NCBI RefSeq assembly: GCF_900143515.1
Contig: NZ_FSQT01000001.1
Coordinates: 1,178,001-1,242,000, forward strand
Source of the DNA: Micromonospora cremea
GTDB taxonomy: Bacteria; Actinomycetota; Actinomycetes; Mycobacteriales; Micromonosporaceae
Length of the DNA: 64,000 nucleotides
Direction: 5' to 3'
Shown: in pieces, positions 46,032-54,317 of the stretch
Position numbering within the stretch: position 1 is the first letter of the stretch
How the letters are laid out: every line of letters starts with the position of its first letter
Notes under the pieces: model-generated
Told to the model about the DNA's origin: nothing
The model's input: the letters and a program-made list of their open reading frames with translations, nothing else
Database searches by the model: none
Position numbers and translations under genes: made by a program

Positions 46032-48407
46032 GTGACCGACAACGTGACGCTGGACATCGAACAAAGCACCGCGACCTGGAACGACCCGACACAGGAGTTG
46101 ACCACCCGTGTCGACGCCCTGGTCGCCGCCATGACCCTGGCGGAGAAGATTTCGCAGCTCTACGGCGTGTGGGTCGGGGCCTCCGCCGACGGCGGTGAGG
46201 TCGCGCCCTACCAGCACGAGATGGAGGAGCCGGTCGACCTCGACGCGCTGCTGGAGACCGGGCTCGGCCAGCTGACCCGACCGTTCGGCACCGCACCGGT
46301 CGACCCGGCGCTCGGCGCGCTGTCGTTGCTGCGGACCCAGCAACGGATCACCGCCGCCAACCGCTTCGGGATCCCCGCGCTGGCCCACGAGGAGTGTCTG
46401 GCCGGCTTCGCGACCTGGGGCGCGACCGCGTACCCGGTGCCGCTGTCCTGGGGAGCCACCTTCAACCCGGTCCTGATCCGGCGGATGGCCGCCTCGATCG
46501 GCGCCGACCTGCGCCGCCTCGGTGTGCACCAGGGGCTCGCGCCGGTGCTCGACGTGGTCCGCGACGCCCGCTGGGGACGGGTCGAGGAGACCGTGGGCGA
46601 GGACCCGTACCTGGTCGGTACGGTCGCCACCGCGTACATCCAGGGGTTGGAGTCCACGGGAGTGGTGGCCACCCTCAAGCACTTCGTCGGTTACTCCGCC
46701 TCCCGGGCCGGGCGCAACCACGCGCCGGTCGGCATGGGTCCCCGGGAGCGGGCGGACGTGATGCTGCTGCCGTTTGAGATGGCGGTCCGGGAGAGCGGCG
46801 CGCGATCGGTGATGCACGCCTACACCGACACCGACGGGATACCGTCGGCGGCCGACGAGGAGCTGCTCACCGGCCTGCTCCGAGACACCTGGGGGTTCAC
46901 CGGCACGGTGGTCGCCGACTACTTCGGCATCGCCTTCCTGCACACCCTGCACGGCGTGGCCGGCAGTTGGGGCGAGGCGGCCGGTGCCGCGCTCGCCGCC
47001 GGGGTGGACGTCGAGCTGCCCACGGTGAAGACGTTCGGCCTGCCGCTGCGGGAGGCGATCGCCGCCGGGCAGGTGCCCGAGGCGCTGGTGGACCGGGCGG
47101 TGCGCCGGGTGCTGCTGCAGAAGGCGCAGCTCGGGCTCCTCGACGCGGACTGGAACCCGGTGCCGCCGGCGCTCGACGGCATCGACGTCTCCAACCCCGA
47201 CGCCGTACGCGGCACCATCGACCTGGACTCGCCGGCGAACCGGGCGCTCGCCCGGGAGGTGGCCGAGCAGGCGATCGTGCTGCTGCGCAACGACGGCACC
47301 CTGCCGCTCGCCGGACCGGCGCGGATCGCCGTGATCGGCCCGCAGGCCGCGAGTCCAACGGCGGCACTCGGCTGCTACTCGTTCCCGGTGCACGTCGGGT
47401 CCCGCCACCCGGAGCTGCCGGTCGGCATCGAGCTGCCCACCCTGGCACAGGCGCTGGCCGGCGAGTTCCCGGCGAGCGAGGTCGTCGTCGAGATCGGTGT
47501 GGGCATCGACGACCCGGACACCAGCGGTGTCGTCGCGGCCGTCGAGGCGGCCCGGGGCGCCGACGTGGTGATCGTGGCGCTCGGCGACCGGGCCGGACTG
47601 TTCGGTCAGGGCACCAGCGGCGAGGGCTGCGACGCCGAGTCGCTGGCCCTGCCCGGGGCGCAGCAGCACCTGCTGGACGCGCTGCTGGACACCGGCACGC
47701 CGGTGGTGGTCACCCTGATCGCCGGCCGGCCGTACGCGCTGGGCCGGGCGGTCGACGAGGCCGCGGCCATCGTGCAGTCCTTCTTCCCCGGCGAGGAGGG
47801 GCCCTCGGCGATCGCCGGGCTGCTCAGCGGCCGGGTCGAGCCGCAGGGGCGGCTGCCGGTCAGCGTGCCGCGCAGCCCAGGCGGCCAGCCCACCACCTAC
47901 CTCGCCGCCCGGCTGGGGCATGCCACCGACGTCTCCAACCTTGACCCCACCCCGGCGTACGGCTTCGGGCACGGGCTCAGCTACACCCGGTTCGACTGGT
48001 CGGAGCTGACGGTCGAACAGGCGGTGGCGGAGACTGACGGCGAGCTGCGGCTGGCCTTCACGCTGCGCAACAGCGGCGACCGGTGGGGCAGCGAGGTGGT
48101 GCAGCTCTACGCGCACGACCCGGTGGCCTCGGTGGTGCAGCCGGTGCAGCGGTTGATCGGCTATCTGCGGGTGCCGCTGGACGCCGGCGCGGGTTGCCGG
48201 ATCGAGGTGAGCGTGCCGGCCGATCTGCTGTCGTTCACCGGGCGGGACGGCCGCCGGGTGATCGAGCCGGGGACGGTGGAGCTGCGCCTCGCCTCGTCCA
48301 GCACGCAACCCCGGCTGGTGGCGGCGGTCGCGCTGACCGGACCGGCACGACACGTGGACCACACCCGACGGATGCATCCGCTGTTCACCGTCCACCCGAC
48401 CGTCTGA
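46032..48407 (+). CDS. Glycoside hydrolase family 3 (beta-xylosidase/beta-glucosidase)
   Basis: A 791-residue GH3 enzyme without a signal peptide, so intracellular. The two catalytic domains span about 30-640: substrate loop KHFVGYSASRAGRNHAPV, nucleophile Asp296 in TVVADYFG, and SAADEELLTGLLRDTWGFTG just before. The C-terminal fibronectin-III-like domain starts near VVQLYAHDPVASVVQPVQRL. The loop sequence favours the beta-xylosidase (BxlB) branch over plain beta-glucosidase. GTG 46032 follows GGAGG. It hydrolyses the oligosaccharide imported by the preceding transporter. Confidence 0.9.
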   Translation: MTDNVTLDIEQSTATWNDPTQELTTRVDALVAAMTLAEKISQLYGVWVGASADGGEVAPYQHEMEEPVDLDALLETGLGQLTRPFGTAPVDPALGALSLLRTQQRITAANRFGIPALAHEECLAGFATWGATAYPVPLSWGATFNPVLIRRMAASIGADLRRLGVHQGLAPVLDVVRDARWGRVEETVGEDPYLVGTVATAYIQGLESTGVVATLKHFVGYSASRAGRNHAPVGMGPRERADVMLLPFEMAVRESGARSVMHAYTDTDGIPSAADEELLTGLLRDTWGFTGTVVADYFGIAFLHTLHGVAGSWGEAAGAALAAGVDVELPTVKTFGLPLREAIAAGQVPEALVDRAVRRVLLQKAQLGLLDADWNPVPPALDGIDVSNPDAVRGTIDLDSPANRALAREVAEQAIVLLRNDGTLPLAGPARIAVIGPQAASPTAALGCYSFPVHVGSRHPELPVGIELPTLAQALAGEFPASEVVVEIGVGIDDPDTSGVVAAVEAARGADVVIVALGDRAGLFGQGTSGEGCDAESLALPGAQQHLLDALLDTGTPVVVTLIAGRPYALGRAVDEAAAIVQSFFPGEEGPSAIAGLLSGRVEPQGRLPVSVPRSPGGQPTTYLAARLGHATDVSNLDPTPAYGFGHGLSYTRFDWSELTVEQAVAETDGELRLAFTLRNSGDRWGSEVVQLYAHDPVASVVQPVQRLIGYLRVPLDAGAGCRIEVSVPADLLSFTGRDGRRVIEPGTVELRLASSSTQPRLVAAVALTGPARHVDHTRRMHPLFTVHPTV

Positions 48408-48414
48408 GCGCCTC

Positions 48415-49440
48415 GTGTACACCGACCTGCCCGAGGAGCAGCTACGCGGCTACCGCAGCGCGGTGCGGGAGCCCGCGGACTTCGACCAGTTCTGGGCCGG
48501 CACCCTGGCCGAGGCCCGGGACGCCGGCTGGCCGGTCCGGGCCGAGCCCGTGGCGAGCGGACTGGCCGGCATCGACGTGCTCGACGTGACCTTCGCGGGC
48601 TTCGCCGGCCAGCCCGTGCGGGCCTGGCTGCGGGTGCCCCGTGGGGCCGGCACGGCGCTGCCGACCCTGGTCCAGTACGCCGGTTACGGCGGTGGGCGGG
48701 GGCACCCGCTGGAGAACCTGCTCTGGGCGTCGGCCGGGTTCGCGCACCTGCAGATGGACACCCGGGGGCAGGGTTCGGGCTGGAGCCGGGGCGACACCCC
48801 GGACCCGGGCGCCGCCGGACCGGAGGCGCCCGGGGTGGTCACCCGGGGCATTACCGACCCGCGCACGTACTACTACCGGCGACTGATCACCGACGCGGTC
48901 CGGGCGGTGGACGCCGTCCGGACCCTGCCGGTGGTCGACCCGACCCGCGTGGCGGTGCTCGGGCACAGCCAGGGCGGCGGGCTGGCGCTCGCGGCCGGCG
49001 CGCTGGCACCCGGCCTGCGGGCGGTGGTGGCGTTCGTGCCGTTCCTCTGCGACATCCCGCGTGCGGTGGTCGCCACCGACACCCGCCCGTACCAGGAGAT
49101 CCGCGACTACCTGGCGATCCACCGGGACGCCGAGGAGCGGGTGCTGACCACTCTCGCGTACGTCGACGGGGTCAACTTCGCCCGGCGCTGCCGCCGGCCG
49201 GCGCGGTACTCGGTGGCGTTGATGGACGACATCGTGCCGCCGTCGACGGTCTACGCCGCCGTCAACGCGCACGCCGGCCCGACCGAGCTGGCGGTGTGGC
49301 GGTACAACGGCCACGAGGCCGGCGGCATCGACGACGACGAGGCCGCGCTGCGCTTTCTCGGTGAGCACCTGGTCGAGGGCGACGGTCCGCTCGGCGGGCG
49401 GCCGAACGTTGATCTGGCGCGGATCCTCGGCCGGGCCTGA
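48415..49440 (+). CDS. Carbohydrate esterase family 7 acetyl xylan esterase
   Basis: A 341-residue CE7 enzyme (acetyl xylan esterase/cephalosporin-C deacetylase). It starts with the family N-terminus LPEEQLRGYRSAVREPADFDQFW, has RGQGSG, the nucleophile Ser185 in GHSQGGG, the Asp in DDIVPPS, and the His in YNGHEAGG. It removes acetyl groups from xylo-oligosaccharides inside the cell. GTG 48415 is eight bases after the GH3 stop. Together with the transporter and GH3 enzyme it defines an acetylated xylo-oligosaccharide utilisation unit. Confidence 0.93.
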   Translation: MYTDLPEEQLRGYRSAVREPADFDQFWAGTLAEARDAGWPVRAEPVASGLAGIDVLDVTFAGFAGQPVRAWLRVPRGAGTALPTLVQYAGYGGGRGHPLENLLWASAGFAHLQMDTRGQGSGWSRGDTPDPGAAGPEAPGVVTRGITDPRTYYYRRLITDAVRAVDAVRTLPVVDPTRVAVLGHSQGGGLALAAGALAPGLRAVVAFVPFLCDIPRAVVATDTRPYQEIRDYLAIHRDAEERVLTTLAYVDGVNFARRCRRPARYSVALMDDIVPPSTVYAAVNAHAGPTELAVWRYNGHEAGGIDDDEAALRFLGEHLVEGDGPLGGRPNVDLARILGRA

Positions 49441-49452
49441 TAGACAGGACGG

Positions 49453-50334
49453 GTGCGCAGGTCAGGACGGGTGGGCGGCGCCGCCGTGCTGGCGCTCGTC
49501 GCGCTGCTCGGCGGCTGCTCGCGGCCGGAACCCCGCCCGGCGCCGACAGCTCCGGTGCCGGCGCCGTCGAGCCCTGTCCCGTCGAGCCCTGTCCCGTCGA
49601 GCCCTGTCCCGTCGAGCCCTGCCCAGTCCGGTGCCGGCCGGCTGCCGGGGTTCGTGGTGCTGTCCGACGTCGACCCGCGGATCCACAGCGACATCCGCTA
49701 CGCCACGGCGCACAACTTCGTCGGCCGGCCGATCAGCGGCTACCGGGAACCGCTGTGCCTGCTCACCCGGCAGGCGGCCGAGGCGCTGCGGCGGGTGCAG
49801 GACGCCGCGCTGGCCGGCGGGCACAGCCTCAAGGTGTACGACTGCTACCGCCCGCAGCCGGCGGTGGACGACTTCGTGGCCTGGGCCAAGCGCCCCGGCG
49901 AGCAGCAGACCAAGGCCGAGTTCTATCCGGACGTGGCCAAGAGTCAGCTCTTCGCCGACGGCTACATCGGGGCGCCCACCGCTCACAGCCGGGGGAGCAC
50001 CCTGGACCTGACGCTGGTCGACGAGCCCGCCGCCAGCCAGCCCCCGTACGATCCCGGCCGGCCGCTGGTCGCCTGCACCGCGCCGCGCGGGCAGCGCTTC
50101 GCCGACAACAGCATCGACATGGGCACCGGTTTCGACTGCTTCGACGCCCGGGCGCACACCGCCGACCCCCGCATCACCGGCACGGCGCGGGACAACCGGC
50201 GACTGTTGCAGCGGCTGATGACCGACGCCGGGTTCGTCAACTACGACCACGAGTGGTGGCACTACCGCTACCGCGACGAGCCGTACCCGGACACCTACTT
50301 CGCCCCGCCGGTGGCCCGCTCCTCGGTCGGCTGA
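49453..50334 (+). CDS. VanX/M15-type D,D-dipeptidase lipoprotein
   Basis: A 293-residue lipoprotein: signal with lipobox LLGGC, a Pro-rich linker of repeated SSPVP units, then an M15D zinc peptidase domain. Zinc ligands are in HSRGSTLDLTLV (His and Asp of SxHxxGxAxD, here with Ser-Thr) and EWWHY (catalytic Glu and third His). VanX-type enzymes cut D-Ala-D-Ala; exported forms such as this are annotated as D-Ala-D-Ala dipeptidases of wall metabolism rather than vancomycin resistance. GTG 49453 is the start. Confidence 0.88.
   Translation: MRRSGRVGGAAVLALVALLGGCSRPEPRPAPTAPVPAPSSPVPSSPVPSSPVPSSPAQSGAGRLPGFVVLSDVDPRIHSDIRYATAHNFVGRPISGYREPLCLLTRQAAEALRRVQDAALAGGHSLKVYDCYRPQPAVDDFVAWAKRPGEQQTKAEFYPDVAKSQLFADGYIGAPTAHSRGSTLDLTLVDEPAASQPPYDPGRPLVACTAPRGQRFADNSIDMGTGFDCFDARAHTADPRITGTARDNRRLLQRLMTDAGFVNYDHEWWHYRYRDEPYPDTYFAPPVARSSVG
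49566..49621 (+). repeat. 15-bp tandem repeat in the VanX-like lipoprotein gene
   Basis: GTCGAGCCCTGTCCC is repeated 3.7 times without interruption (49566-49621). It encodes the SSPVP units of the linker. Exact tandem copies in frame can change number by slippage and would only alter linker length. Confidence 0.85.
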
Positions 50335-50349
50335 CGCCCGGGCGGCGGC

Positions 50350-51384
50350 TCACGTCCAGTAGAGGATCCGGCACGCCGGCACCCGCGCGGCCAGCTCGGC
50401 GTGGAACCAGCCGCGCAGCTCGGCCATCGTGTCGCGCGGATAGACGTACTTGACCGCGCCGAACCTGCCGTGCTTGCGGCTGCGCGACTCCTCGTCCATC
50501 TCCAGGCGGGTCCGCGGGTACCAGCCCAGCAGCACCTCCTTGCTGCCCGGGGTGAACCGGTGGGTGATCAGCTCGGCGGTCAGGTCCAGCTCCGGTACCC
50601 CGTCGACCGTCGCGGCGACCTGGTTCAGCAGGTCGCCGTAGCGTTCCCGCCAGTCCGGCAGCGGCATGATGGGCGCGATGGTCAGCCCGACCGGGTAGCC
50701 GGCCAGAGCGAGCCGGCGCAACGCGGCCAGCCGGTCCGGCACCCGGGCGGTGCCGCCCTCGAACCGCTCGCTGACGGGGGCGCAGTTGACGCTGAACCGG
50801 ACCCGGGTGCGGCCGGCGTGCGGCAGCCCGACGAAGGTGTCCACGTCGGCGTACTTGGTGGTCCAGCGCAGCTGCACCGGCGCGTCCCAGCCGGCGAAGT
50901 GCTGCACCGCCCGTAGCCAACTGCCGGTCAGGTGCTCCAGAGCGAGGGGATCGGTGTAGCAGGACGCCTCGAAGGTGGTGCCCTCGTCGGCGCGCCGCGC
51001 GTTGCGGCTGGTCACCGTCCCGCGCCCGGCGTACTCGGCCAGCCCGGCCAGGATGTCGTCGAGGTCCGCGTACACGCGGGTCACCGGTGGGCCGGAGAGT
51101 GACCCGGCCAGGTAGCAGTACTGGCAGTGCGCCGGGCAGCCCTCCGCCAGGTCGACGCGCCAGTCGGCGCTGGGCGCGATGGGTTGCAGGGTGCGTCGCG
51201 AGGGTGGGCTCACCACGATCGCCATGGTCGCCTTGGCCCGGGCGTACGTCTCGCGTTCGGTGCGCCCGCGTACGCCGGCCAGCCGGTTGGTCCGCAGCCG
51301 CTCCACCTCGATGCCCAGTGCCCGCACGCGGTCGGCGATCCGCTGCCCGTGCGGGTGCTCCAGCGCGGCCGGGGTGGCCACCAC
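50350..51384 (-). CDS. Spore photoproduct lyase family radical SAM protein, 5' end at a rearrangement
   Basis: About 344 residues from the in-frame GTG at 51384. Radical SAM cluster motif CPAHCQYC, followed by YLAGSLSGPPVTRVYADLDD, which is typical of SplB-like proteins in actinomycetes. TFEASCYTDPLALEHLTGSW and VRFSVNCAPVSERFEGG continue the fold. Family members normally begin a few residues before ATPAALEHPHG; here the sequence before it (51388 and above) belongs to the opposite-strand lectin fragment. The gene therefore begins right at the junction, with no clear ribosome binding site; expression is uncertain. The function would be radical repair of DNA photoproducts, or an unknown reaction. 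Confidence 0.8.
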   Translation of the reverse strand: MVATPAALEHPHGQRIADRVRALGIEVERLRTNRLAGVRGRTERETYARAKATMAIVVSPPSRRTLQPIAPSADWRVDLAEGCPAHCQYCYLAGSLSGPPVTRVYADLDDILAGLAEYAGRGTVTSRNARRADEGTTFEASCYTDPLALEHLTGSWLRAVQHFAGWDAPVQLRWTTKYADVDTFVGLPHAGRTRVRFSVNCAPVSERFEGGTARVPDRLAALRRLALAGYPVGLTIAPIMPLPDWRERYGDLLNQVAATVDGVPELDLTAELITHRFTPGSKEVLLGWYPRTRLEMDEESRSRKHGRFGAVKYVYPRDTMAELRGWFHAELAARVPACRILYWT

Positions 51385-51387
51385 CCG

Positions 51388-51594
51388 GGCATCCAGCTCT
51401 GGTCCTACAGCGGCGGCAACAACCAGCAGTGGCGGGCGGAGCCGGAGGGCGGCGGCTACTACCGCCTGGTCAACCGCAACAGCGGCAAGTGCCTCGACGT
51501 GCCGGGAGCGTCCACGGCCGACAGCGTCCAGCTCGTCCAGTACACCTGCAACGGCACCGCGGCGCAGTCCTTCCGGCTGGTCGCGCAGCCGTAA
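51388..51594 (+). pseudogene. Ricin-type beta-trefoil lectin, C-terminal fragment
   Basis: The 68 in-frame codons before the stop read IQLWSYSGGNNQQW, later NSGKCLDVPGASTADSVQLV and ending AAQSFRLVAQP. This is one and a half ricin-B repeats with the QxW motif, as at the end of secreted glycosidases and proteases. No start codon, signal or catalytic domain precedes it; upstream is the minus-strand SplB gene. It is the broken 3' end of a larger extracellular enzyme gene. Confidence 0.8.
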
Positions 51595-51799
51595 CGACGC
51601 TTGCTTCTTCCCGCCGCCGGCGCGTCCCAGAGTTCTCCAGACGCTTGGCGCCGCCTGCCGGTCGGCGGGCACGGCCCGCACGGTGCGCGCCGACGTCGGT
51701 CAGGTGTCGTGACGACGGGAGGAGCCTGCGGCCGGTCACGGTCACGTCGTCCATGGCGGCATGAGCCACCAGATCAGGCCCGGCGGGAATCACCCGATC

Positions 51800-51848
51800 G
51801 AGCGATATACCTGTGAGTCATAGATATAACGCACAGGTATATCGATCA
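51800..51848. repeat. Dispersed palindromic element, copy 2
   Basis: GATATACCTGTG (51804-51815) pairs perfectly with CACAGGTATATC (51832-51843), and one more C-G pair lies outside; the loop is 16 bases. The 22 bases 51806-51827 are identical to 32847-32868. The outer parts GAGCG and TCGATCA also align with copy 1. It is in the leader region of the ribosomal protection gene. Confidence 0.8.
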
Positions 51849-51903
51849 GAAGTAGAAGGACGCCTGGCGCGACAACCATCCGCCCGTAGGAAGTCGATAT
51901 CGG

Positions 51904-51932
51904 TTGCTCGCCTATACGAGGCCTGATGAAAT
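51904..51932 (+). promoter_or_regulatory. Possible promoter of the ribosomal protection gene
   Basis: TTGCTC (51904-51909), 17 bases, TGAAAT (51927-51932). A start of transcription near 51939 would include the leader ORF at 51966. Resistance genes in actinomycetes are often under WblC/WhiB7 control, but I cannot confirm a WblC site here. Confidence 0.35.
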
Positions 51933-51965
51933 AGCCGAAACCGCCACCAACCTCAGGGAGTAGCA

Positions 51966-52076
51966 ATGCGCGCTGCGTCGATGTCCGGCCAGAAGGGACC
52001 TGTCACCTACCTGAAGGACATGACGCTGCGTGAGAACCCTCAACCTCGGCATCCTGGCGCACGTCGATGCCGGTAA
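51966..52076 (+). CDS. Leader ORF overlapping the ribosomal protection gene
   Basis: A 36-codon ORF with ATG 51966 and AGGGAG (51955-51960) five bases upstream, beginning MRAASMSGQKGPVTYLKDMT. It ends at TAA 52076, 47 bases inside the resistance gene in another frame. The main gene's ribosome binding site (GAAGGA, 52013-52018) is within it, so ribosomes translating the leader would cross or expose the main start. Leader peptides with this arrangement regulate tet(M) and other translation-linked resistance genes. Translation of the leader is inferred. Confidence 0.5.
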   Translation: MRAASMSGQKGPVTYLKDMTLRENPQPRHPGARRCR

Positions 52077-54030
52077 GACCAGCCTGACCGAGCGACTGCT
52101 GTACGCCGTCGGCGTGATCGACCGGCTCGGCAGCGTCGACGCGGGCAGCACCCGCACCGACTCCCTGGCGTTGGAGCGGCAACGCGGGATCACCATCCGC
52201 TCCGCCGTCGTCTCCTTCGTGCTGGACGACGTGACCGTCAACCTGATCGACACGCCCGGTCACCCGGATTTCATCGCCGAGGTCGAGCGGGTGCTCGGCG
52301 TGCTCGACGGTGCGGTGCTGGTGATCTCCGCGGTGGAGGGAGTCCAGCCGCAGACCCGGGTGCTGATGCGTACGCTGCGCCGGCTGCGCATCCCCACGCT
52401 GATCTTCGTGAACAAGGTCGACCGCGCCGGGGCGGACCCCGAGCGGGTGGTGCGGGCCGTCGCGGAGAAGCTGAGCCCGTCCGTGGTGGCGATGGGGTCG
52501 GTGGCGGGCCCCGGCACACGGGACGCCCGCTGCACGCCGTACGGCCCGGCCGACGTCGGCTTCACCGACCGGCTGCTCGACCTGCTCGCCGGGCAGGACG
52601 AGGCGCTGCTCGCCGACTGGGTGACGGACGCCTCGACGGTGCCGTACCCCCGGCTGCGCGGGGCGCTCGCGGACCGGACCGGCCGGGCGCTGGTCCAGCC
52701 GGTGTTCGCCGGCTCGGCCGTCACCGGCGCCGGGGTGGACGCGCTGATCGCCGGGATCACCGAACTGCTGCCCACGGTCCAGGGCGACGCCGACGCCCCG
52801 GTCTCCGGCACCGTGTTCGCCATCGAGCGCGGCCCGGCGGGGGAGAAGATCGCGCTGGTCCGGCTCTTCGCCGGCACCATCCGGGTCCGGGACCGGATCC
52901 GGGTCGGCGCGACCGGTGCCGCCCTCGTCACCGCGGCACGCGTCGTCGCAGACGGTGCGGACGTCGTGGCGTCGTCGGTTGCGGCGGGCCACATCGCCCG
53001 GCTGTGGGGGCTCACCGAGGCACGGATCGGTGACCCGGTCGGCGTACCCCCGGAGCGTGCCGGCGTGGACCGGCAGTTCGCGCCGCCCACCCTGGAGACC
53101 GTCGTGGTCCCGGCCCGCGCCGCGGACCGGGTCACGATGCACGCCGCCCTGAGCCAGCTCGCTGAGCAGGATCCGCTGATCAACCTCCGGCAGGACGACC
53201 GGCAACACGAGATCAGCGTCTCGCTCTACGGCGAGGTGCAGAAGGAGGTCATCCAGGCCACCCTGGCCGACGACTTCGGCGTGGTGGTGACCTTCCGGGA
53301 GACGAGCACGGTGCACGTGGAGCGGGTGTGCGGCGTCGGCGCGGCGGTCGAGGTCATCGCCGTGGCGCCCAACCCCTTCCTGGCCACCGTCGGGCTGCGG
53401 GTGGGCCCGGCGCCCACCGGGGCCGGCGTGAGCTTCCGGCTCGGCGTCGAGCTGGGCTCGATGCCGCCGGCGTTCTTCGCCGCCGTCGAGGAGACCGTGC
53501 ACCGGACGCTGCGCCAGGGCCCGCACGGCTGGCAGGTCCCCGACTGCGAGGTGACCATGACCCACGCCGGCTACTGGGCCCGGCAGAGCCACTCCCACGG
53601 CACCTTCGACAAGAGCATGTCCAGCACCGCCGGGGACTTCCGCAATCTCACCCCACTGGTGCTGATGACCGCGCTCACCCGGGCCGGCACCCGGGTGCAC
53701 GAGCCGGTGCACCGGTTCCGGCTGGAGGTGCCGGGCGACGTCCTCGGCACCCTGCTGCCCGCGCTCGCGCGGCTGGACGCGGTGCCGACCGACACCACCG
53801 GGCAAGGCACGTCGTACCTGGTGGAGGGGGAGATCCCGGCGGGTCGGGTGCACGCGCTTGAGCGCCGGCTGCCGGCGCTGACCCGGGGCGAGGGCGTGCT
53901 CGAGACCGCGTTCGACCGGTACCGGCCGGTACGCGGCCCGGCCCCGACCCGGCCACGCTGGGACCACAACCCGCTGGACCGCAAGGAGTACCTGCTGGCG
54001 GTCGCCCGTCGGGTCGTCGGCGGTCGGTGA
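52030..54030 (+). CDS. Tetracycline-type ribosomal protection protein (TetM/OtrA family)
   Basis: A 666-residue EF-G-like GTPase. G motifs: LAHVDAGKTSLTERLL, DTPGHPDFIAEVERVL, FVNKVDRAG. The switch region ALERQRGITIRS is typical of TetM-type rather than EF-G. Domains III to V follow, with the domain-IV loop near GSMPPAFFAAVEETVHRTL that reaches the decoding site. The closest known relatives should be OtrA and actinomycete TetM-like proteins, which remove tetracyclines from the 30S subunit. GTG 52030 lies 11 bases after GAAGGA. It is preceded by a leader ORF. Confidence 0.92.
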   Translation: MRTLNLGILAHVDAGKTSLTERLLYAVGVIDRLGSVDAGSTRTDSLALERQRGITIRSAVVSFVLDDVTVNLIDTPGHPDFIAEVERVLGVLDGAVLVISAVEGVQPQTRVLMRTLRRLRIPTLIFVNKVDRAGADPERVVRAVAEKLSPSVVAMGSVAGPGTRDARCTPYGPADVGFTDRLLDLLAGQDEALLADWVTDASTVPYPRLRGALADRTGRALVQPVFAGSAVTGAGVDALIAGITELLPTVQGDADAPVSGTVFAIERGPAGEKIALVRLFAGTIRVRDRIRVGATGAALVTAARVVADGADVVASSVAAGHIARLWGLTEARIGDPVGVPPERAGVDRQFAPPTLETVVVPARAADRVTMHAALSQLAEQDPLINLRQDDRQHEISVSLYGEVQKEVIQATLADDFGVVVTFRETSTVHVERVCGVGAAVEVIAVAPNPFLATVGLRVGPAPTGAGVSFRLGVELGSMPPAFFAAVEETVHRTLRQGPHGWQVPDCEVTMTHAGYWARQSHSHGTFDKSMSSTAGDFRNLTPLVLMTALTRAGTRVHEPVHRFRLEVPGDVLGTLLPALARLDAVPTDTTGQGTSYLVEGEIPAGRVHALERRLPALTRGEGVLETAFDRYRPVRGPAPTRPRWDHNPLDRKEYLLAVARRVVGGR

Positions 54031-54061
54031 CCGGCGCGGCCGGGCCCGCCCCCAATATCCA

Positions 54062-54090
54062 TTGCGGACGCGGCCCGGCCCGCTTAGCGT
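54062..54090 (+). promoter_or_regulatory. Putative promoter of the rtcB leader
   Basis: TTGCGG (54062-54067), 17 bases, TAGCGT (54085-54090), about 40 bp before the small ORF at 54133. Moderate match to the vegetative consensus in a GC-rich context. Confidence 0.45.
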
Positions 54091-54132
54091 CATCGGCGCA
54101 AGGTCGACCGATCAGACCGCAGGGAGTACGCC

Positions 54133-54264
54133 GTGTCGCAGCGCAATCGCACCGAAGCCGCCTGGCGTACGCCAGGTGCGGGTGCCGCGTTGCCGTCCGG
54201 CGTGCGGTACCGGTGTCTCGGTCGGCCCGTCCAGGGTCGGCAGCCAGGGCGGCGCCACCTCTGA
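54133..54264 (+). CDS. Small ORF in the rtcB leader
   Basis: A 43-codon ORF with GTG 54133 and AGGGAG six bases upstream. It reads MSQRNRTEAAWRTPGAGAAL and continues with Arg/Gly/Pro-rich residues. I do not recognise a family. It contains a perfect 16-bp palindrome CCTGGCGTACGCCAGG (54161-54176). It ends 20 bp before the intrinsic terminator that separates it from rtcB. It may be a leader peptide, or the region may be a structured RNA. Confidence 0.45.
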   Translation: MSQRNRTEAAWRTPGAGAALPSGVRYRCLGRPVQGRQPGRRHL

Positions 54265-54283
54265 CGCCAGCGCGTCCGGCGCC

Positions 54284-54317
54284 GCCGCCCACCCCCTGAG
54301 GGTCGGGCGGCCTTTTT
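54284..54317 (+). terminator. Intrinsic terminator/attenuator before rtcB
   Basis: GCCGCCC-ACCC (54284-54294) pairs with GGGT-c-GGGCGGC (54300-54311), leaving a 5-base loop and a single bulge. It is followed by CTTTTTC. This is the best-formed rho-independent terminator in the window. It lies 47 bp before the rtcB start codon and after the small leader ORF. Confidence 0.8.

Larger units (their letters stand above)
51595..51965. other. Gene-free stretch before the ribosomal protection gene
   Basis: About 370 bp without a gene. It contains a palindromic element (51800-51848) identical at its core to the one at 32840-32890. A weak promoter-like pair TTGCTC (51904-51909) and TGAAAT (51927-51932) with 17-bp spacing precedes a small leader ORF. 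No terminator of a neighbouring gene was recognised. Confidence 0.5.

Noticed and set aside
43143..48422. Long minus-strand frames (43143-45224 and 45978-48422) opposite the sugar operon.
   Set aside because: They mirror the binding protein, permease and GH3 genes and show no domain signature of their own.
49566..49621. CRISPR-like or regulatory short repeat.
   Set aside because: The repeats are adjacent, without spacers, and in frame within the lipoprotein linker.
51904..51932. A WblC/WhiB7-type promoter for the ribosomal protection gene.
   Set aside because: The promoter-like pair lacks a clear AT-rich block directly before the -35 box; I list it only as a weak promoter.
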